DNA of 41,389 nt, from the NCBI GenBank assembly GCA_945877805.1, contig CAMCSM010000015.1:1-41389 (forward strand), written 5' to 3'. Below the pieces are notes generated by a model that was not told the DNA's origin, ran no database searches, and saw only the letters and a list, made by a program, of their open reading frames with translations. This document shows, one piece after another, positions 16,535-24,268 of this stretch (positions within the stretch are counted from its first letter, which is position 1; each line of letters starts with the position of its first letter). The DNA comes from Methylacidiphilum caldifontis (GTDB lineage: Bacteria > Verrucomicrobiota > Verrucomicrobiia > Methylacidiphilales > CAMAQI01). A program made the position numbers and the translations under genes.

Positions 16535-17443
16535 ATGAACCCCCTCACCTACTCTCTCGATCAACTGGATCAGCTTCCCCATGGGAAAGCCCACTACGGG
16601 GTCATCGGAGATCCGATTGCCCACTCACTTTCCCCTTTTATTCACAATCCTGCTTTCGAAGAGCTCGGCATCAAAGCCGACTACTCTCGGATTCATCTCA
16701 AGCCAGAGGAACTTCCTCTCGCCGTCGAAAAACTCCTCGAACTCGGTTTCCTCGGATGGAACTGCACTGTCCCGCATAAAGAACTCATCGTTCCGCTCTG
16801 CCATCAACTTGATGAAAGCGCTCAACACTTTAAAGCGGCGAACACCATCCGCGTTGAGGGGGGGAAACGAATCGGCTATAATACCGATGGCCTCGGCTGG
16901 CTCCGTGCCATTCGTGAAGAATTTCAAATCGATGTCAGCGAACTTCGAGTGATGATCTTAGGCACGGGCGGAGCCGGTCGCGCTTTAGCGATCCAATCGG
17001 CTTTTGAAAACTGTGAACGTCTTGTCCTCGTTAATCGTAGCGTCGAGAAAGCCCTGACCCTCGAAAAAGAGATCCATCAACTCCTCAAGCAAGGACATGC
17101 CTGGAAGGAAACTCTTTCGGTCACCTCGATCCCCTTAGAATTGTCTCTCCTGAAAAAAGAGCTCCAAAACATCGATCTCATCGTCAACTGCACCTCGGCT
17201 GGCCTCAATCCCGATCTACCGTCGCTGATCCCCAAAGAGCTTTTCCACGATAATCTCTTGGTTTACGATACCATTTACAAACCGAGTCCGACCCAATTCC
17301 TCTTAGAAGCCCAAAAAGGAGGCGCAAAAACCGCCAATGGCCTGAGCATGCTCCTCCATCAAGGAGCCCTCGCCTTTGAAATCTGGACCGGCCGAACCGC
17401 CCCCATCGAATTAATGCGAAAATCGCTATTGCAACAAATTTAA
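16535..17443 (+). CDS. aroE: Shikimate dehydrogenase (NADP)
   Basis: This 302-aa protein has all the family landmarks: GVIGDPIAHSLSPFIHNPAF for shikimate binding, WNCTVPHKELI with the catalytic lysine, AANTIRVEG, YNTDGLGWLRAI with the catalytic aspartate, the nucleotide-binding loop LGTGGAGRALAIQ, VNRSVEKA, and near the end ANGLSMLLHQGALAFEIWTG. It reduces 3-dehydroshikimate to shikimate in aromatic amino acid synthesis in the cytoplasm. It follows rng after a 130-bp gap containing a hairpin, so it may have its own promoter. It is slightly longer than E. coli AroE but otherwise standard. Confidence 0.95.
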   Translation: MNPLTYSLDQLDQLPHGKAHYGVIGDPIAHSLSPFIHNPAFEELGIKADYSRIHLKPEELPLAVEKLLELGFLGWNCTVPHKELIVPLCHQLDESAQHFKAANTIRVEGGKRIGYNTDGLGWLRAIREEFQIDVSELRVMILGTGGAGRALAIQSAFENCERLVLVNRSVEKALTLEKEIHQLLKQGHAWKETLSVTSIPLELSLLKKELQNIDLIVNCTSAGLNPDLPSLIPKELFHDNLLVYDTIYKPSPTQFLLEAQKGGAKTANGLSMLLHQGALAFEIWTGRTAPIELMRKSLLQQI

Positions 17444-17452
17444 TAGAAAGAT

Positions 17453-17481
17453 TTGACAATTTACTCTCAAGGCAGTAATAA
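17453..17481 (+). promoter_or_regulatory. Putative sigma-70 promoter upstream of the TIGR04073-like gene
   Basis: A perfect -35 TTGACA (17453-17458) is followed after 17 bp by TAATAA (17476-17481) as a weak -10; AGGAAA just before the ATG at 17507 would serve as ribosome site. It starts 10 bp after the aroE stop, making the next gene an independent unit closed by a strong terminator. Confidence 0.5.
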
Positions 17482-17506
17482 TTAGATAACAAAAGGAAAC
17501 CCCTCT

Positions 17507-17890
17507 ATGAAAAAACTCCTATCTTTTGCTACGTTCATCGCTCTTGCAATGATCACCCATGCCGATATCTCCCTCCCTAAAGAGACCACCCTCGCCGATA
17601 AATTAGGTCGTGGATTAGGAAATATCATCGGAGCTCCTGGTGAGGTGATCGATTCCTATCTTCAAGTGACCCAAGAACAAGGACCTATTGCAGGAATCAC
17701 TAAAGGGTTATTGTTTCAAGGAGGATATCGAATGATAACCGATATCGGACACGGTTTCTATGATCTTGCGACCGGCCCCCTTCCGGTTGGACCTTACTAT
17801 TCCTATCAATCTTGGAAAAAGCCTGCCAACAACTCTTCACTCGTTCAAGAGTATCCCCCTTCGATCATTAATACCGATTATTTGTTCTAA
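17507..17890 (+). CDS. Exosortase-system-associated small exported protein (TIGR04073-like)
   Basis: This 127-aa protein has a cleavable signal peptide (MKKLLSFATFIALAMITHA). The mature part is glycine-rich: KLGRGLGNIIGAPGEVIDSY, then GPIAGITKGLLFQGGYRMIT, DIGHGFYDLATGPLPVGPYY. It matches the pattern I know for the TIGR04073 family, found in genomes with PEP-CTERM/exosortase systems, especially Verrucomicrobiota and Lentisphaerota (KLGRGLxN, GPxxG, G-YxxxTxPxP). Its biochemical role is not known to me. It has its own promoter and terminator. Its presence agrees with the exosortase operon at 2.8 kb, though there is no physical link. Confidence 0.72.
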   Translation: MKKLLSFATFIALAMITHADISLPKETTLADKLGRGLGNIIGAPGEVIDSYLQVTQEQGPIAGITKGLLFQGGYRMITDIGHGFYDLATGPLPVGPYYSYQSWKKPANNSSLVQEYPPSIINTDYLF

Positions 17891-17905
17891 GAAGAATTTC
17901 CCTAA

Positions 17906-17945
17906 AATAAAAGCCGTTCAGCACAACTGAGCGGCTTTTATTTTA
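17906..17945 (+). terminator. Rho-independent terminator
   Basis: The stem AAAAGCCGTTCAG and CTGAGCGGCTTTT (one mismatch) closes a short loop and is followed by a T-rich run (TTTTATTTTATT). It ends the TIGR04073-like transcript and, being A-rich on the other side, could act in both directions. Confidence 0.85.
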
Positions 17946-17991
17946 TTCCTAGAGTTGCAGTTTTTATAAATTACGTTATCCTCTGAGCACT

Positions 17992-18153
17992 ATGAATAAC
18001 CTCCTTAAACTCCTCCTCCCTGTCCTCGCCGTTGCCTTTGTCGGATGCGCTAGCACCGAAAAGAGCTGCTCCAAACCCACTCCTGCCTGTGAAACGGCTT
18101 GCAAAAAAGCAACTAAAGATGACTCCAAAGAGGTTCATAAAGTTCAATATTAA
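17992..18153 (+). CDS. Small Cys-rich lipoprotein (53 aa)
   Basis: The sequence opens with a lipoprotein signal: MNNLLKLLLPVLAVAFVGCA, with the lipobox cysteine at residue 19. The mature peptide of about 35 residues has three further cysteines (KSCSKPTPACETACKKA) and a charged tail. It would be acylated at Cys19 and anchored in a membrane. I do not recognise a family; small lipoproteins like this are commonly missed by annotation. It lies between two terminators with the next small exported gene, so they may share a transcript. Confidence 0.6.
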   Translation: MNNLLKLLLPVLAVAFVGCASTEKSCSKPTPACETACKKATKDDSKEVHKVQY

Positions 18154-18200
18154 TTACTAAAATTTGCATTTTTTTAAGTTTGCATTATTTTAAAATTCTT

Positions 18201-18344
18201 ATGAAAAAAATTACCCTTGCCTTGATCGCTGTTATCGGATTCTCAACCGCTGCCTTATCTCCTGTTTTCGCAGAAGATTGTTGTGGTAAAGAGAAGAAAA
18301 AAGAAAAAACGGAAGAGAAGAAGGAAAGCACAGAAAAAAAATAA
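18201..18344 (+). CDS. Small exported Lys/Glu-rich peptide with a CC motif (47 aa)
   Basis: The frame starts MKKITLALIAVIGFSTAALS and has a signal peptidase I-like site PVFA|ED. The mature part of about 23 residues is EDCCGKEKKKEKTEEKKEST and three more residues, so it is highly charged with a vicinal cysteine pair that could bind metal or form disulfides. No family is recognised. A strong terminator follows 22 bp after the stop, supporting a real transcript. Confidence 0.6.
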   Translation: MKKITLALIAVIGFSTAALSPVFAEDCCGKEKKKEKTEEKKESTEKK

Positions 18345-18365
18345 CTCTCCTTTACAAAATTTAAT

Positions 18366-18401
18366 AAAAAAAGGCGCATCCTCCCGATGCGCCTTTTTTG
18401 T
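18366..18401 (+). terminator. Rho-independent terminator
   Basis: A perfect stem AAAAAAGGCGCATC (18367-18380) pairs with GATGCGCCTTTTTT (18386-18399) around the loop CTCCC. It ends the small exported gene cluster; the A-tract on the left lets it work bidirectionally. Confidence 0.92.
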
Positions 18402-18490
18402 TTCGATTCTTGACAAAAGTCGCTAATCCCATGATCGTCACCTTCTGGAGTCGGTCCGTTATTTCGGACTGGAAGGAATCGATATCCTTA

Positions 18491-18526
18491 CTGACCAGTT
18501 AGTGGGATAGGCTACAAACTGGTCAG
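18491..18526. repeat. Hairpin repeat shared with 1274-1300, overlapping the tauE stop codon
   Basis: Perfect arms CTGACCAGTT (18491-18500) and AACTGGTCAG (18517-18526) enclose a 16-base loop. The core CAGTTAGTGGGATAGGCTAC plus AAACTG is identical at 1275-1300, where it ends the glycoside hydrolase remnant. It covers the TauE-like gene's stop codon and may act as its terminator on the minus strand. A further small hairpin, GTCCG/CGGAC, lies at about 18455-18471. Confidence 0.6.
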
Positions 18527-19281
18527 TTAGTAAGCCAATTCACCACTATTAATCTCAATGCCGCAATCGCCGCAAATCCAATCGCCCCCCACTCAAACCA
18601 ATTCTGTGAAATCCGATGGTTAATTCGCCCTCCCCACCAAGCCCCCAATAATAAAATCGGAACGAAAACGAAGTCCAAAAAAAGCGTTTGTGAATGAATA
18701 ATCCCTAAGGAGAGCCCAAAGGGAACCTTCACACAGTTCATCATCAAATAAAACCAGGCCCCGGTCCCCATAAATTCCTCTTTCTTGAGCTTCATCTCTA
18801 ATAAATAAAGGGTCACTAACGGTCCTGCCGCATTCGCAATCATCGTCACAATCCCGCTCGTAAATCCAAAAAAAAGAGCGACCCCCGCTTGATGCGGCTG
18901 CCAGTTCGGAAGGGCTTTCCGAAAAAAGTGGAGCACGACCATCAATAAAATTAAAATTCCGATCCAAAATCCGGCACTGGAATCATTTAAATACTTCATC
19001 GAATAATAGCCGACCACCACCCCCGCAAAGGAAGGAGGGATCAACTTCCACACATGGGACCAAACCGTTTTTCCTCGAAATCGACGAATCGCAACTAAAT
19101 CGGCGACAATCAGGAGTGGCAATGCGATCCCCGTCGAAAGCCGCGCTGGGAAAATCGAGGCAAAAATCGCAACGAATAAAATGCCAATCCCCGGAATCCC
19201 CGTTTTTGAAAGCCCTACCACAAAAACCCCAAAGGCTAACAGCAGCCAAACCCCTAGATCGTTCGGGAAGAGAGCAGTCAT
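18523..19281 (-). CDS. TauE/SafE family membrane permease (sulfite/anion exporter-like)
   Basis: This 252-aa protein has about eight hydrophobic segments in two similar halves. Both halves show the family's glycine/proline-rich helices: VGLSKTGIPGIGILFVAIFA near residues 22-41, and FGFTSGIVTMIANAAGPLVT near 138-157. TauE/SafE proteins move sulfite, sulfoacetate or other small organic anions across the inner membrane; the substrate here cannot be told. The gene starts within the stop of the upstream small gene (ATGA overlap at 19278-19281), so the two are co-translated. Confidence 0.85.
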   Translation of the reverse strand: MTALFPNDLGVWLLLAFGVFVVGLSKTGIPGIGILFVAIFASIFPARLSTGIALPLLIVADLVAIRRFRGKTVWSHVWKLIPPSFAGVVVGYYSMKYLNDSSAGFWIGILILLMVVLHFFRKALPNWQPHQAGVALFFGFTSGIVTMIANAAGPLVTLYLLEMKLKKEEFMGTGAWFYLMMNCVKVPFGLSLGIIHSQTLFLDFVFVPILLLGAWWGGRINHRISQNWFEWGAIGFAAIAALRLIVVNWLTN

Positions 19282-19565
19282 GATTCAGGGGAGGAAAGTC
19301 CCTGCTCCGCGATTGCGGCCTGCGCTTTTACCTTCTGAATAAACTCCGTCACCTCTTCTGACCGGAACTTTCTCTCCCATCCATTCCCATAAACAAAAAC
19401 CTCGGCATCGGCCGGATTTTCATAAACCGACCCCACCTGATTCATATTAAAATAAAAGGTCTGCCCATTCGTTCGTTTTACAGTCATCCAAGGAATACTC
19501 ATAAAAGAACTATCTCTCTCATTTCTAAAAAGAGGAAGATAAAAACTTTTATTTTTCTCACACAA
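19278..19565 (-). CDS. Small conserved-looking protein co-translated with the TauE-like permease
   Basis: The full frame of 95 aa uses a TTG at 19565, chosen because AAGGAGG lies 11 bases upstream. ATGs at 19502 and 19487 are alternatives, and the likely conserved part begins at MTVKRTNGQTFYFNMNQVGS. That core, a strand-rich segment followed by RSEEVTEFIQKVKAQ, superficially resembles the small FlbD-type fold, but no flagellar genes are near and I do not assign it. It overlaps the permease gene by 4 bp. The last 12 residues are low complexity. Confidence 0.6.
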   Translation of the reverse strand: MCEKNKSFYLPLFRNERDSSFMSIPWMTVKRTNGQTFYFNMNQVGSVYENPADAEVFVYGNGWERKFRSEEVTEFIQKVKAQAAIAEQGLSSPES

Positions 19566-19638
19566 CAGTAAGCTTTCCTCCTTAAGACATACTGACCAGG
19601 TTAAAATTATTTACATTCTTGTTGTTTTGTTCAAGAGA

Positions 19639-19675
19639 TTGTCCGTTTTATCCAAGAATTGGGAGCTATGATCAG
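19639..19675 (+). promoter_or_regulatory. Candidate operator: 17-bp motif plus GATCAG box (copy 1)
   Basis: TTGTCCGTTTTATCCAA (19639-19655) is followed 14 bp later by GATCAG (19670-19675). The identical 17-mer with GATCAG at the same 14-bp spacing lies on the other strand at 30976-31012, ahead of the second Gfo/Idh operon. It ends 72 bp before the ATG of the gene at 19728. It is probably a transcription-factor site, possibly for an AraC-type regulator; -10-like hexamers TATGAT or GATATA lie just downstream. Confidence 0.65.
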
Positions 19676-19727
19676 GTAAGATATAGAGCGATCTTTATTC
19701 ATCATTGCATACAAAAAAGAGTAATCT

Positions 19728-21065
19728 ATGAAAATTAACCGGTCCACCACGCGACGCAGTTTTTTAAAAAACACCTTATGGACAGCAGGAGGATTGGCCT
19801 TTCCGGCCATTGTGCGTGCTGATGTTCTTGGGCTTAATAATCGAATTTCTGCATCGAGTAAGTTAAATATTGGGTCGATTGGCTTGGGAAAAATGGGGCA
19901 TTCAGATTTGAATCTCATTTTAGGTTGTTCTGAGGTTCGTGTGACAAGTCTTTGTGATGTGGAGACGAAACGGCTTCAGTGGGGGGTCGATAAAGTGAAT
20001 AATCGCTATCAAAATAGCGAATGCAAAAGCTTCTCCGATTGGCGCCAGCTGCTTGCCCAACCCGATCTCGATGGCGTTATCATCAGTACTCAAGATCATT
20101 GGCATGGAGTCATCGCCACTGCGGCTTGTAAGGCGGGGAAAGCGGTATATTTGCAAAAGCCCATTGCCCTAACGCACTATGAGGGGCAGCAAATCGTTGC
20201 CGCGGCAAAACGTTACAATACCGTTCTTCAGGTCGGGAGTCAGCAACGTTCAGAGGCCTCATTTCATACGGGCTGTGAATTGGTACGAAATGGCTATTTT
20301 GGGGCTTTAAAATCGGTTCGTTTGACTCTCACCAATAGTGTGACTCCATTAAACAGCTTTGAGCCGGAACCGATTCCTCCGACTTTGGATTGGGAGATGT
20401 GGCTGGGGCCAGCTCCTTGGCGCCCTTATTCATCTCAATTGTGTCCAATTAAGGACAAGGAAGCTGACATGCCGTTTCCCAATTGGCGTGGCACTCGCGA
20501 GATGGCTAATGGGGGGCTCGGAGATTTTTCACCCCATAATGCCGATATTGCTCAATGGGGAAGTAATCATGACCACTCGGGGCCGGTTCAGTTTATTCCG
20601 CCGAACTCAAAAGAGAAAAGAGGGTTGAAGTTTGTTTACTCGAATGGGATTGAAATGGAGTGTGGATCTTACGAGTTTGTCGAAGAAGGGACGAATGCAC
20701 CTGCGGATTCGATTCCAATGGTCCGGTTTGATTGTGAGGCGGGGTGGGTCCTTACGGGAAGAGGAGATCTTCTCATGGCAAGTGATCCTGAGCTTTTGCG
20801 TAGAGGGTTAAATGCGGAGGATATCCGACTTTTTCGCGCTCGAAATCACTATCAGGCATGGGTCGATGCGATCCGTAACTCGCATCCGACGATTGCATCC
20901 GTAGAGATGGGACATCGGAGCGCGAGTTTTGGCTGGCTTGGAAATATTTGCATTGAACTCAATCGCCCGCTGCAATGGGATCCGCTTGCAGAGCAGTTTG
21001 TCAATGATCCTGAAGCGAATGCACGGCTGCGTCGTCCGCTGCGTGCCCCTTGGGTTTTGGGATAA
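19728..21065 (+). CDS. Tat-exported Gfo/Idh/MocA-family oxidoreductase
   Basis: This 445-aa protein begins with a twin-arginine signal (STTRRSFLKNTLWTAGGLAF) ending near AIVRA. A Rossmann domain follows (IGSIGLGKMGHSDLN, then VIISTQDHWHGVIATAACKAGKAVYLQKPI, the QKP replacing the usual EKP). The C-terminal domain has GGLGDFSPHNADIAQWG with the substrate-site histidine. Family members oxidise or epimerise sugars and inositols with NAD(P); Tat export with bound cofactor is typical of the Verrucomicrobia/Planctomycetes/Bacteroidetes subgroup. The start is preceded by AAGAG and by the shared 17-bp motif. The ThuA-HEAT gene follows after 21 bp. Confidence 0.9.
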   Translation: MKINRSTTRRSFLKNTLWTAGGLAFPAIVRADVLGLNNRISASSKLNIGSIGLGKMGHSDLNLILGCSEVRVTSLCDVETKRLQWGVDKVNNRYQNSECKSFSDWRQLLAQPDLDGVIISTQDHWHGVIATAACKAGKAVYLQKPIALTHYEGQQIVAAAKRYNTVLQVGSQQRSEASFHTGCELVRNGYFGALKSVRLTLTNSVTPLNSFEPEPIPPTLDWEMWLGPAPWRPYSSQLCPIKDKEADMPFPNWRGTREMANGGLGDFSPHNADIAQWGSNHDHSGPVQFIPPNSKEKRGLKFVYSNGIEMECGSYEFVEEGTNAPADSIPMVRFDCEAGWVLTGRGDLLMASDPELLRRGLNAEDIRLFRARNHYQAWVDAIRNSHPTIASVEMGHRSASFGWLGNICIELNRPLQWDPLAEQFVNDPEANARLRRPLRAPWVLG

Positions 21066-21086
21066 TTACTTTAGGGACTTTCATCT

Positions 21087-23969
21087 ATGAAAAATATTTT
21101 TTTAATTATCGTTTGCATCCTCTTGTTCACGGGAGGGATAAATGCAGCAACAGATCCCGCAGATAAAGTCCTGAACGAGCAGGAGAAGGGTCTTATTCTT
21201 GCTTCTTTGCCTGATAAGCTTCCTGTGCCGATTGCAAAAAAAAGACGCGTTCTTGTTTATGCTGTAACGACGGGGTATCGACATAAGGAGAGTATCCCGG
21301 CTGGGAAAAAATGGTTTGAAACGTTAGGGATTAAAACAGGGCAATTTGAGGTTGTTGTGAGCGACGAGCTTGCAAATTTTGAGGCCGATCAACTCAAGAC
21401 CTTTGATGCCGTCTGTTTTATGTGTACGACAGGAGAGGTTTTCTATCCTTCTCAAAAAGAGGTGGAAGGAAGGAATGAGGAGGGGAAAAAAAAGGCACGT
21501 GAAACGGAGGTACGGCTCAAAGAAAACTTCGTTCAATATTTAAAGAATGGCGGAGGTTGGATCGGATTTCATTCTGCAACAGATACCTTACACAATTGGC
21601 CTGAATATGTGAATATTGCGGGCGGGCTTTTTTCAGGACATCCGTGGGGCTCAGGCGACGAAATTGCGTTACAGGTGGAAGATCCGAAAAGTCCATTGAC
21701 GCGTGAGACCTTAAAGAGCAAGCGATTAATGTTTCAAGAAGAAATCTATCAATACAAAATGGGAACCTTTGATCGAAATCGGTCGCACGTTATTTTGTCA
21801 TTGGATTGGATGCGCACGCCAACGACGAAAACGATTTTTAATCGTATTAATCGTCCCGATTTCGACTTTCCGATTAGCTGGATTCATCCCTATGGAAAGG
21901 GACGAATCTTTTATTCAAATCTAGGCCATAATCCGCACACTTTCTGGCATAAAGATCTAAACGCCTATCATTTGCGTGGTGTTTTATATGCCACAGGGGA
22001 TTTGCCGTTAGATGCGACTCCTCAAGGGAAACTGGTGAAACCGACCGAGGGAATAGTTTTGGCTGAGGTGGCTCCGATTAATGAAACGGAATTGGCCAGC
22101 TCGCTCACGACGATTAAAGATTGGGCCTTTACCAAAGCGCAGGGGGTGTTTGGGTGTCTGAGAAACTCAATGAATCAAGCGCTTCAGGATAAAAAACAAC
22201 GTCCCAAAGCAGTGGAAACGTTGCTGGCTCTTTTGAAGCGACCTTCAAACACACTAGACGAGAAGAAAGTTTTTTTAGAGATGACTCATTGGCTGCAAGA
22301 GGATTCCTTTATTCCGGTACTGTTGCAAGCATTAGCAGATCCTGAAACGGTCTATTCAGCCTGTTACGGCTTAGCTGGTCAGAAGATTGAGCCTCAGATG
22401 GCAGGATTAAAAGAGAGGTTAAAATCGGCTCCTTCAGCTGCAATTCCGCAAATTCTTGGCTATTTGGCCTCTCCCCAATGGAAAGCGATCTCTGGAGAGG
22501 TTGCTCCATTGTTAAAAAATGAAAATCCTCTGATTGCGGATGCAGCGCTCAATACATTGACTAAAATGGCAGATGAAAAAGCCTATGAGGCAATAGCGGC
22601 TCAGTGGAATGCAGTGCAGAAAGTGGAGGTTAAATTAAAATTGACCTATGCTCTAATCGAAGTGGCCAGTTTTTTAAAGAAATATGAAAAGAGTCAAGGA
22701 GAGATGGAGAAAATAGCCAAAGAGGGGGCTTTTCCGGAACATCTCCGAGTGGCGGCAGCAATCCTCTATCTTCGGGCTCCAATTTTTGAGAAGAACGAGA
22801 GTGCGGCGACGGAAGTGGCGTGGGTCAAGTCAGCAATTGAACAGCCGGGAAGCCCGCAGTGGCACGGAATTATGGCATTGATTCAGGAGGCAAAGGAGTT
22901 TCCTGGCTCCCTTAAAGTTCGGGATTCGATCAATTCCTCATTTGAGGCACTGCCAGCAAATCTAAAACGAGTGGTGATTTCAGCTTACGCTGAGTCGAGC
23001 ATTCGAGATCTTCATCAAGCCTCATGTGTTGCTTTGAGTCAAGATCCTACCCTCGGGCCTGTCTGTGCCTATGCCGCGTGGAAATCTCCTGATCGACAAT
23101 GGATCACTCCGTTGATTGAAGCGGCCAAAAAACTTGAAGGACAAGACCGTAATTTAACGATTGAAGGATTGGTGCAAATGAGAACTGTTGCCGTTGAAGA
23201 GGGGTTGCTGGAGGCGATACGTCAAAAGAGTGATGAGAATATTGAGATCTTAGTTGAGGTGATCTCAAATCGTAAGATGTGGAGTGCAAAGCCGATATTG
23301 ATGGAGTGGATTAATGGGGCAGAGCTAAAAGCTAAAAATGCGGGATTAAAGGCCTTTGCCGCTCTCTCTTCGGAAGCAGAGATTCCTCAGTTCTTGAATT
23401 GGCTGACAACTTTTGATCAGGAGAATCAAATTGAACTCGTTGAGCGATGTATTCAACCGTTGATCATCTCGGGAGCTTCTCAAGAGACCCTTAAGTCTCT
23501 TATCGAGAGCTATGAGAAATGCAAGGGGGAGGCCAACAAAATCAGTGTCGTTCGATTGTTGGCGAGAGCGAATAATAACGATGCCATTCTTAAACTTGTT
23601 TCGATCTACGAGCTTGATGCGAGCAATAAAATTAAACGGAAAGCGGTCGAGGGATTGGGAGAGTCGAAAAAGGATGAGACCCTGGCGATCTTAAAGAAAA
23701 TCGCCAATGGAACCGATCCTGCGCTTCAGACGTTAGCCATCCGTTCGGCAGGGAACATTATTAAGAATGTGAATGAAAGACCGATTGAACAGACTGCAAC
23801 CCTGGGGAAAGAGTGGTTATCCCTTTGTAAAAACGCCGATCATTATCGGGGAATTATTTCAGGACTTTCCGAATTTAAGGGGGCCGCAATCAAAGCGATT
23901 TTAGAGCCGTTGCTAGCCAACGCGGAAATTAAAAAAGAGGTCGAGGTGGCTTTGAAGAAGGTAAAATAA
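21087..23969 (+). CDS. Secreted ThuA-domain protein with C-terminal HEAT-like repeats
   Basis: This 960-aa protein has a signal peptide (MKNIFLIIVCILLFTGGINA). The ThuA-like (glutamine amidotransferase-fold) domain spans about residues 50-310: RVLVYAVTTGYRHKESIPAG, FDAVCFMCTTGEVF, GGGWIGFHSATDTLHNWPEY, GRIFYSNLGHNPHTFW and YHLRGVLYATGD. The rest (about 340-960) is a chain of helical pairs resembling HEAT/armadillo repeats (for example LLQALADPETVYSACYGLAG, AVEGLGESKKDETLAILKKI). ThuA domains occur in sugar catabolic loci, where biochemical data are thin. It is paired with the Tat oxidoreductase, suggesting both act in the periplasm on the same glycan or sugar. Confidence 0.85.
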   Translation: MKNIFLIIVCILLFTGGINAATDPADKVLNEQEKGLILASLPDKLPVPIAKKRRVLVYAVTTGYRHKESIPAGKKWFETLGIKTGQFEVVVSDELANFEADQLKTFDAVCFMCTTGEVFYPSQKEVEGRNEEGKKKARETEVRLKENFVQYLKNGGGWIGFHSATDTLHNWPEYVNIAGGLFSGHPWGSGDEIALQVEDPKSPLTRETLKSKRLMFQEEIYQYKMGTFDRNRSHVILSLDWMRTPTTKTIFNRINRPDFDFPISWIHPYGKGRIFYSNLGHNPHTFWHKDLNAYHLRGVLYATGDLPLDATPQGKLVKPTEGIVLAEVAPINETELASSLTTIKDWAFTKAQGVFGCLRNSMNQALQDKKQRPKAVETLLALLKRPSNTLDEKKVFLEMTHWLQEDSFIPVLLQALADPETVYSACYGLAGQKIEPQMAGLKERLKSAPSAAIPQILGYLASPQWKAISGEVAPLLKNENPLIADAALNTLTKMADEKAYEAIAAQWNAVQKVEVKLKLTYALIEVASFLKKYEKSQGEMEKIAKEGAFPEHLRVAAAILYLRAPIFEKNESAATEVAWVKSAIEQPGSPQWHGIMALIQEAKEFPGSLKVRDSINSSFEALPANLKRVVISAYAESSIRDLHQASCVALSQDPTLGPVCAYAAWKSPDRQWITPLIEAAKKLEGQDRNLTIEGLVQMRTVAVEEGLLEAIRQKSDENIEILVEVISNRKMWSAKPILMEWINGAELKAKNAGLKAFAALSSEAEIPQFLNWLTTFDQENQIELVERCIQPLIISGASQETLKSLIESYEKCKGEANKISVVRLLARANNNDAILKLVSIYELDASNKIKRKAVEGLGESKKDETLAILKKIANGTDPALQTLAIRSAGNIIKNVNERPIEQTATLGKEWLSLCKNADHYRGIISGLSEFKGAAIKAILEPLLANAEIKKEVEVALKKVK

Positions 23970-23970
23970 T

Positions 23971-24175
23971 AAATCGGAATTCAATGCGACTGGAACACCA
24001 ATTGCGAAGCAATAAACCTATTTCTTGCATTAGAACTGATCGGATGGGGTCACGGGCTCACTGCCTTCCCCGTCCCCTGAGGCACAGAGCCTGTGCCCCT
24101 CCAGTTTTTCATAACCAGTTTAGTTGCAGAGTTTACGAGGCGAAGTAGTTTCTAATGCAAGAAATGAGATAAACC
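23971..24175. repeat. Palindromic repeat, family A relative, preceded by a shared 19-mer
   Basis: ATTTCTTGCATTA (24020-24032) and TAATGCAAGAAAT (24153-24165) are perfect terminal inverted repeats of the type seen at 1-15/315-329. The interior holds GAGGCACAGAGCCTGTGCCC and GCCCCTCCAG words as in the other copies. AAATCGGAATTCAATGCGA (23971-23989) recurs inverted at 36745-36763. The remainder of the gap up to 24241 shows no gene. Confidence 0.7.
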
Positions 24176-24241
24176 GTACAATCAGAGTTCAGACGTATGG
24201 AGCAATGGGATAGAGACTATTTTCATTGTGGAGATATCCTT

Positions 24242-24268
24242 GGTTTCGGTCTTTGACCGATTTATGAT
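24242..24268. repeat. 27-bp repeat with CGGTCTTTGACCG hairpin (copy 1)
   Basis: The 27 bases beginning GGTTTCGGTCTTTGACCGAT are identical at 32106-32132. CGGTC/GACCG form a tight hairpin around TTT. This copy abuts the stop codon of the glycosyltransferase gene (minus strand) and may serve as its terminator. Confidence 0.6.

Noticed and set aside
18410-18440. TTGACA at about 18412 as a promoter
   Set aside because: No suitable -10 at 16-18 bp and no plus-strand gene follows; the next gene is on the opposite strand.
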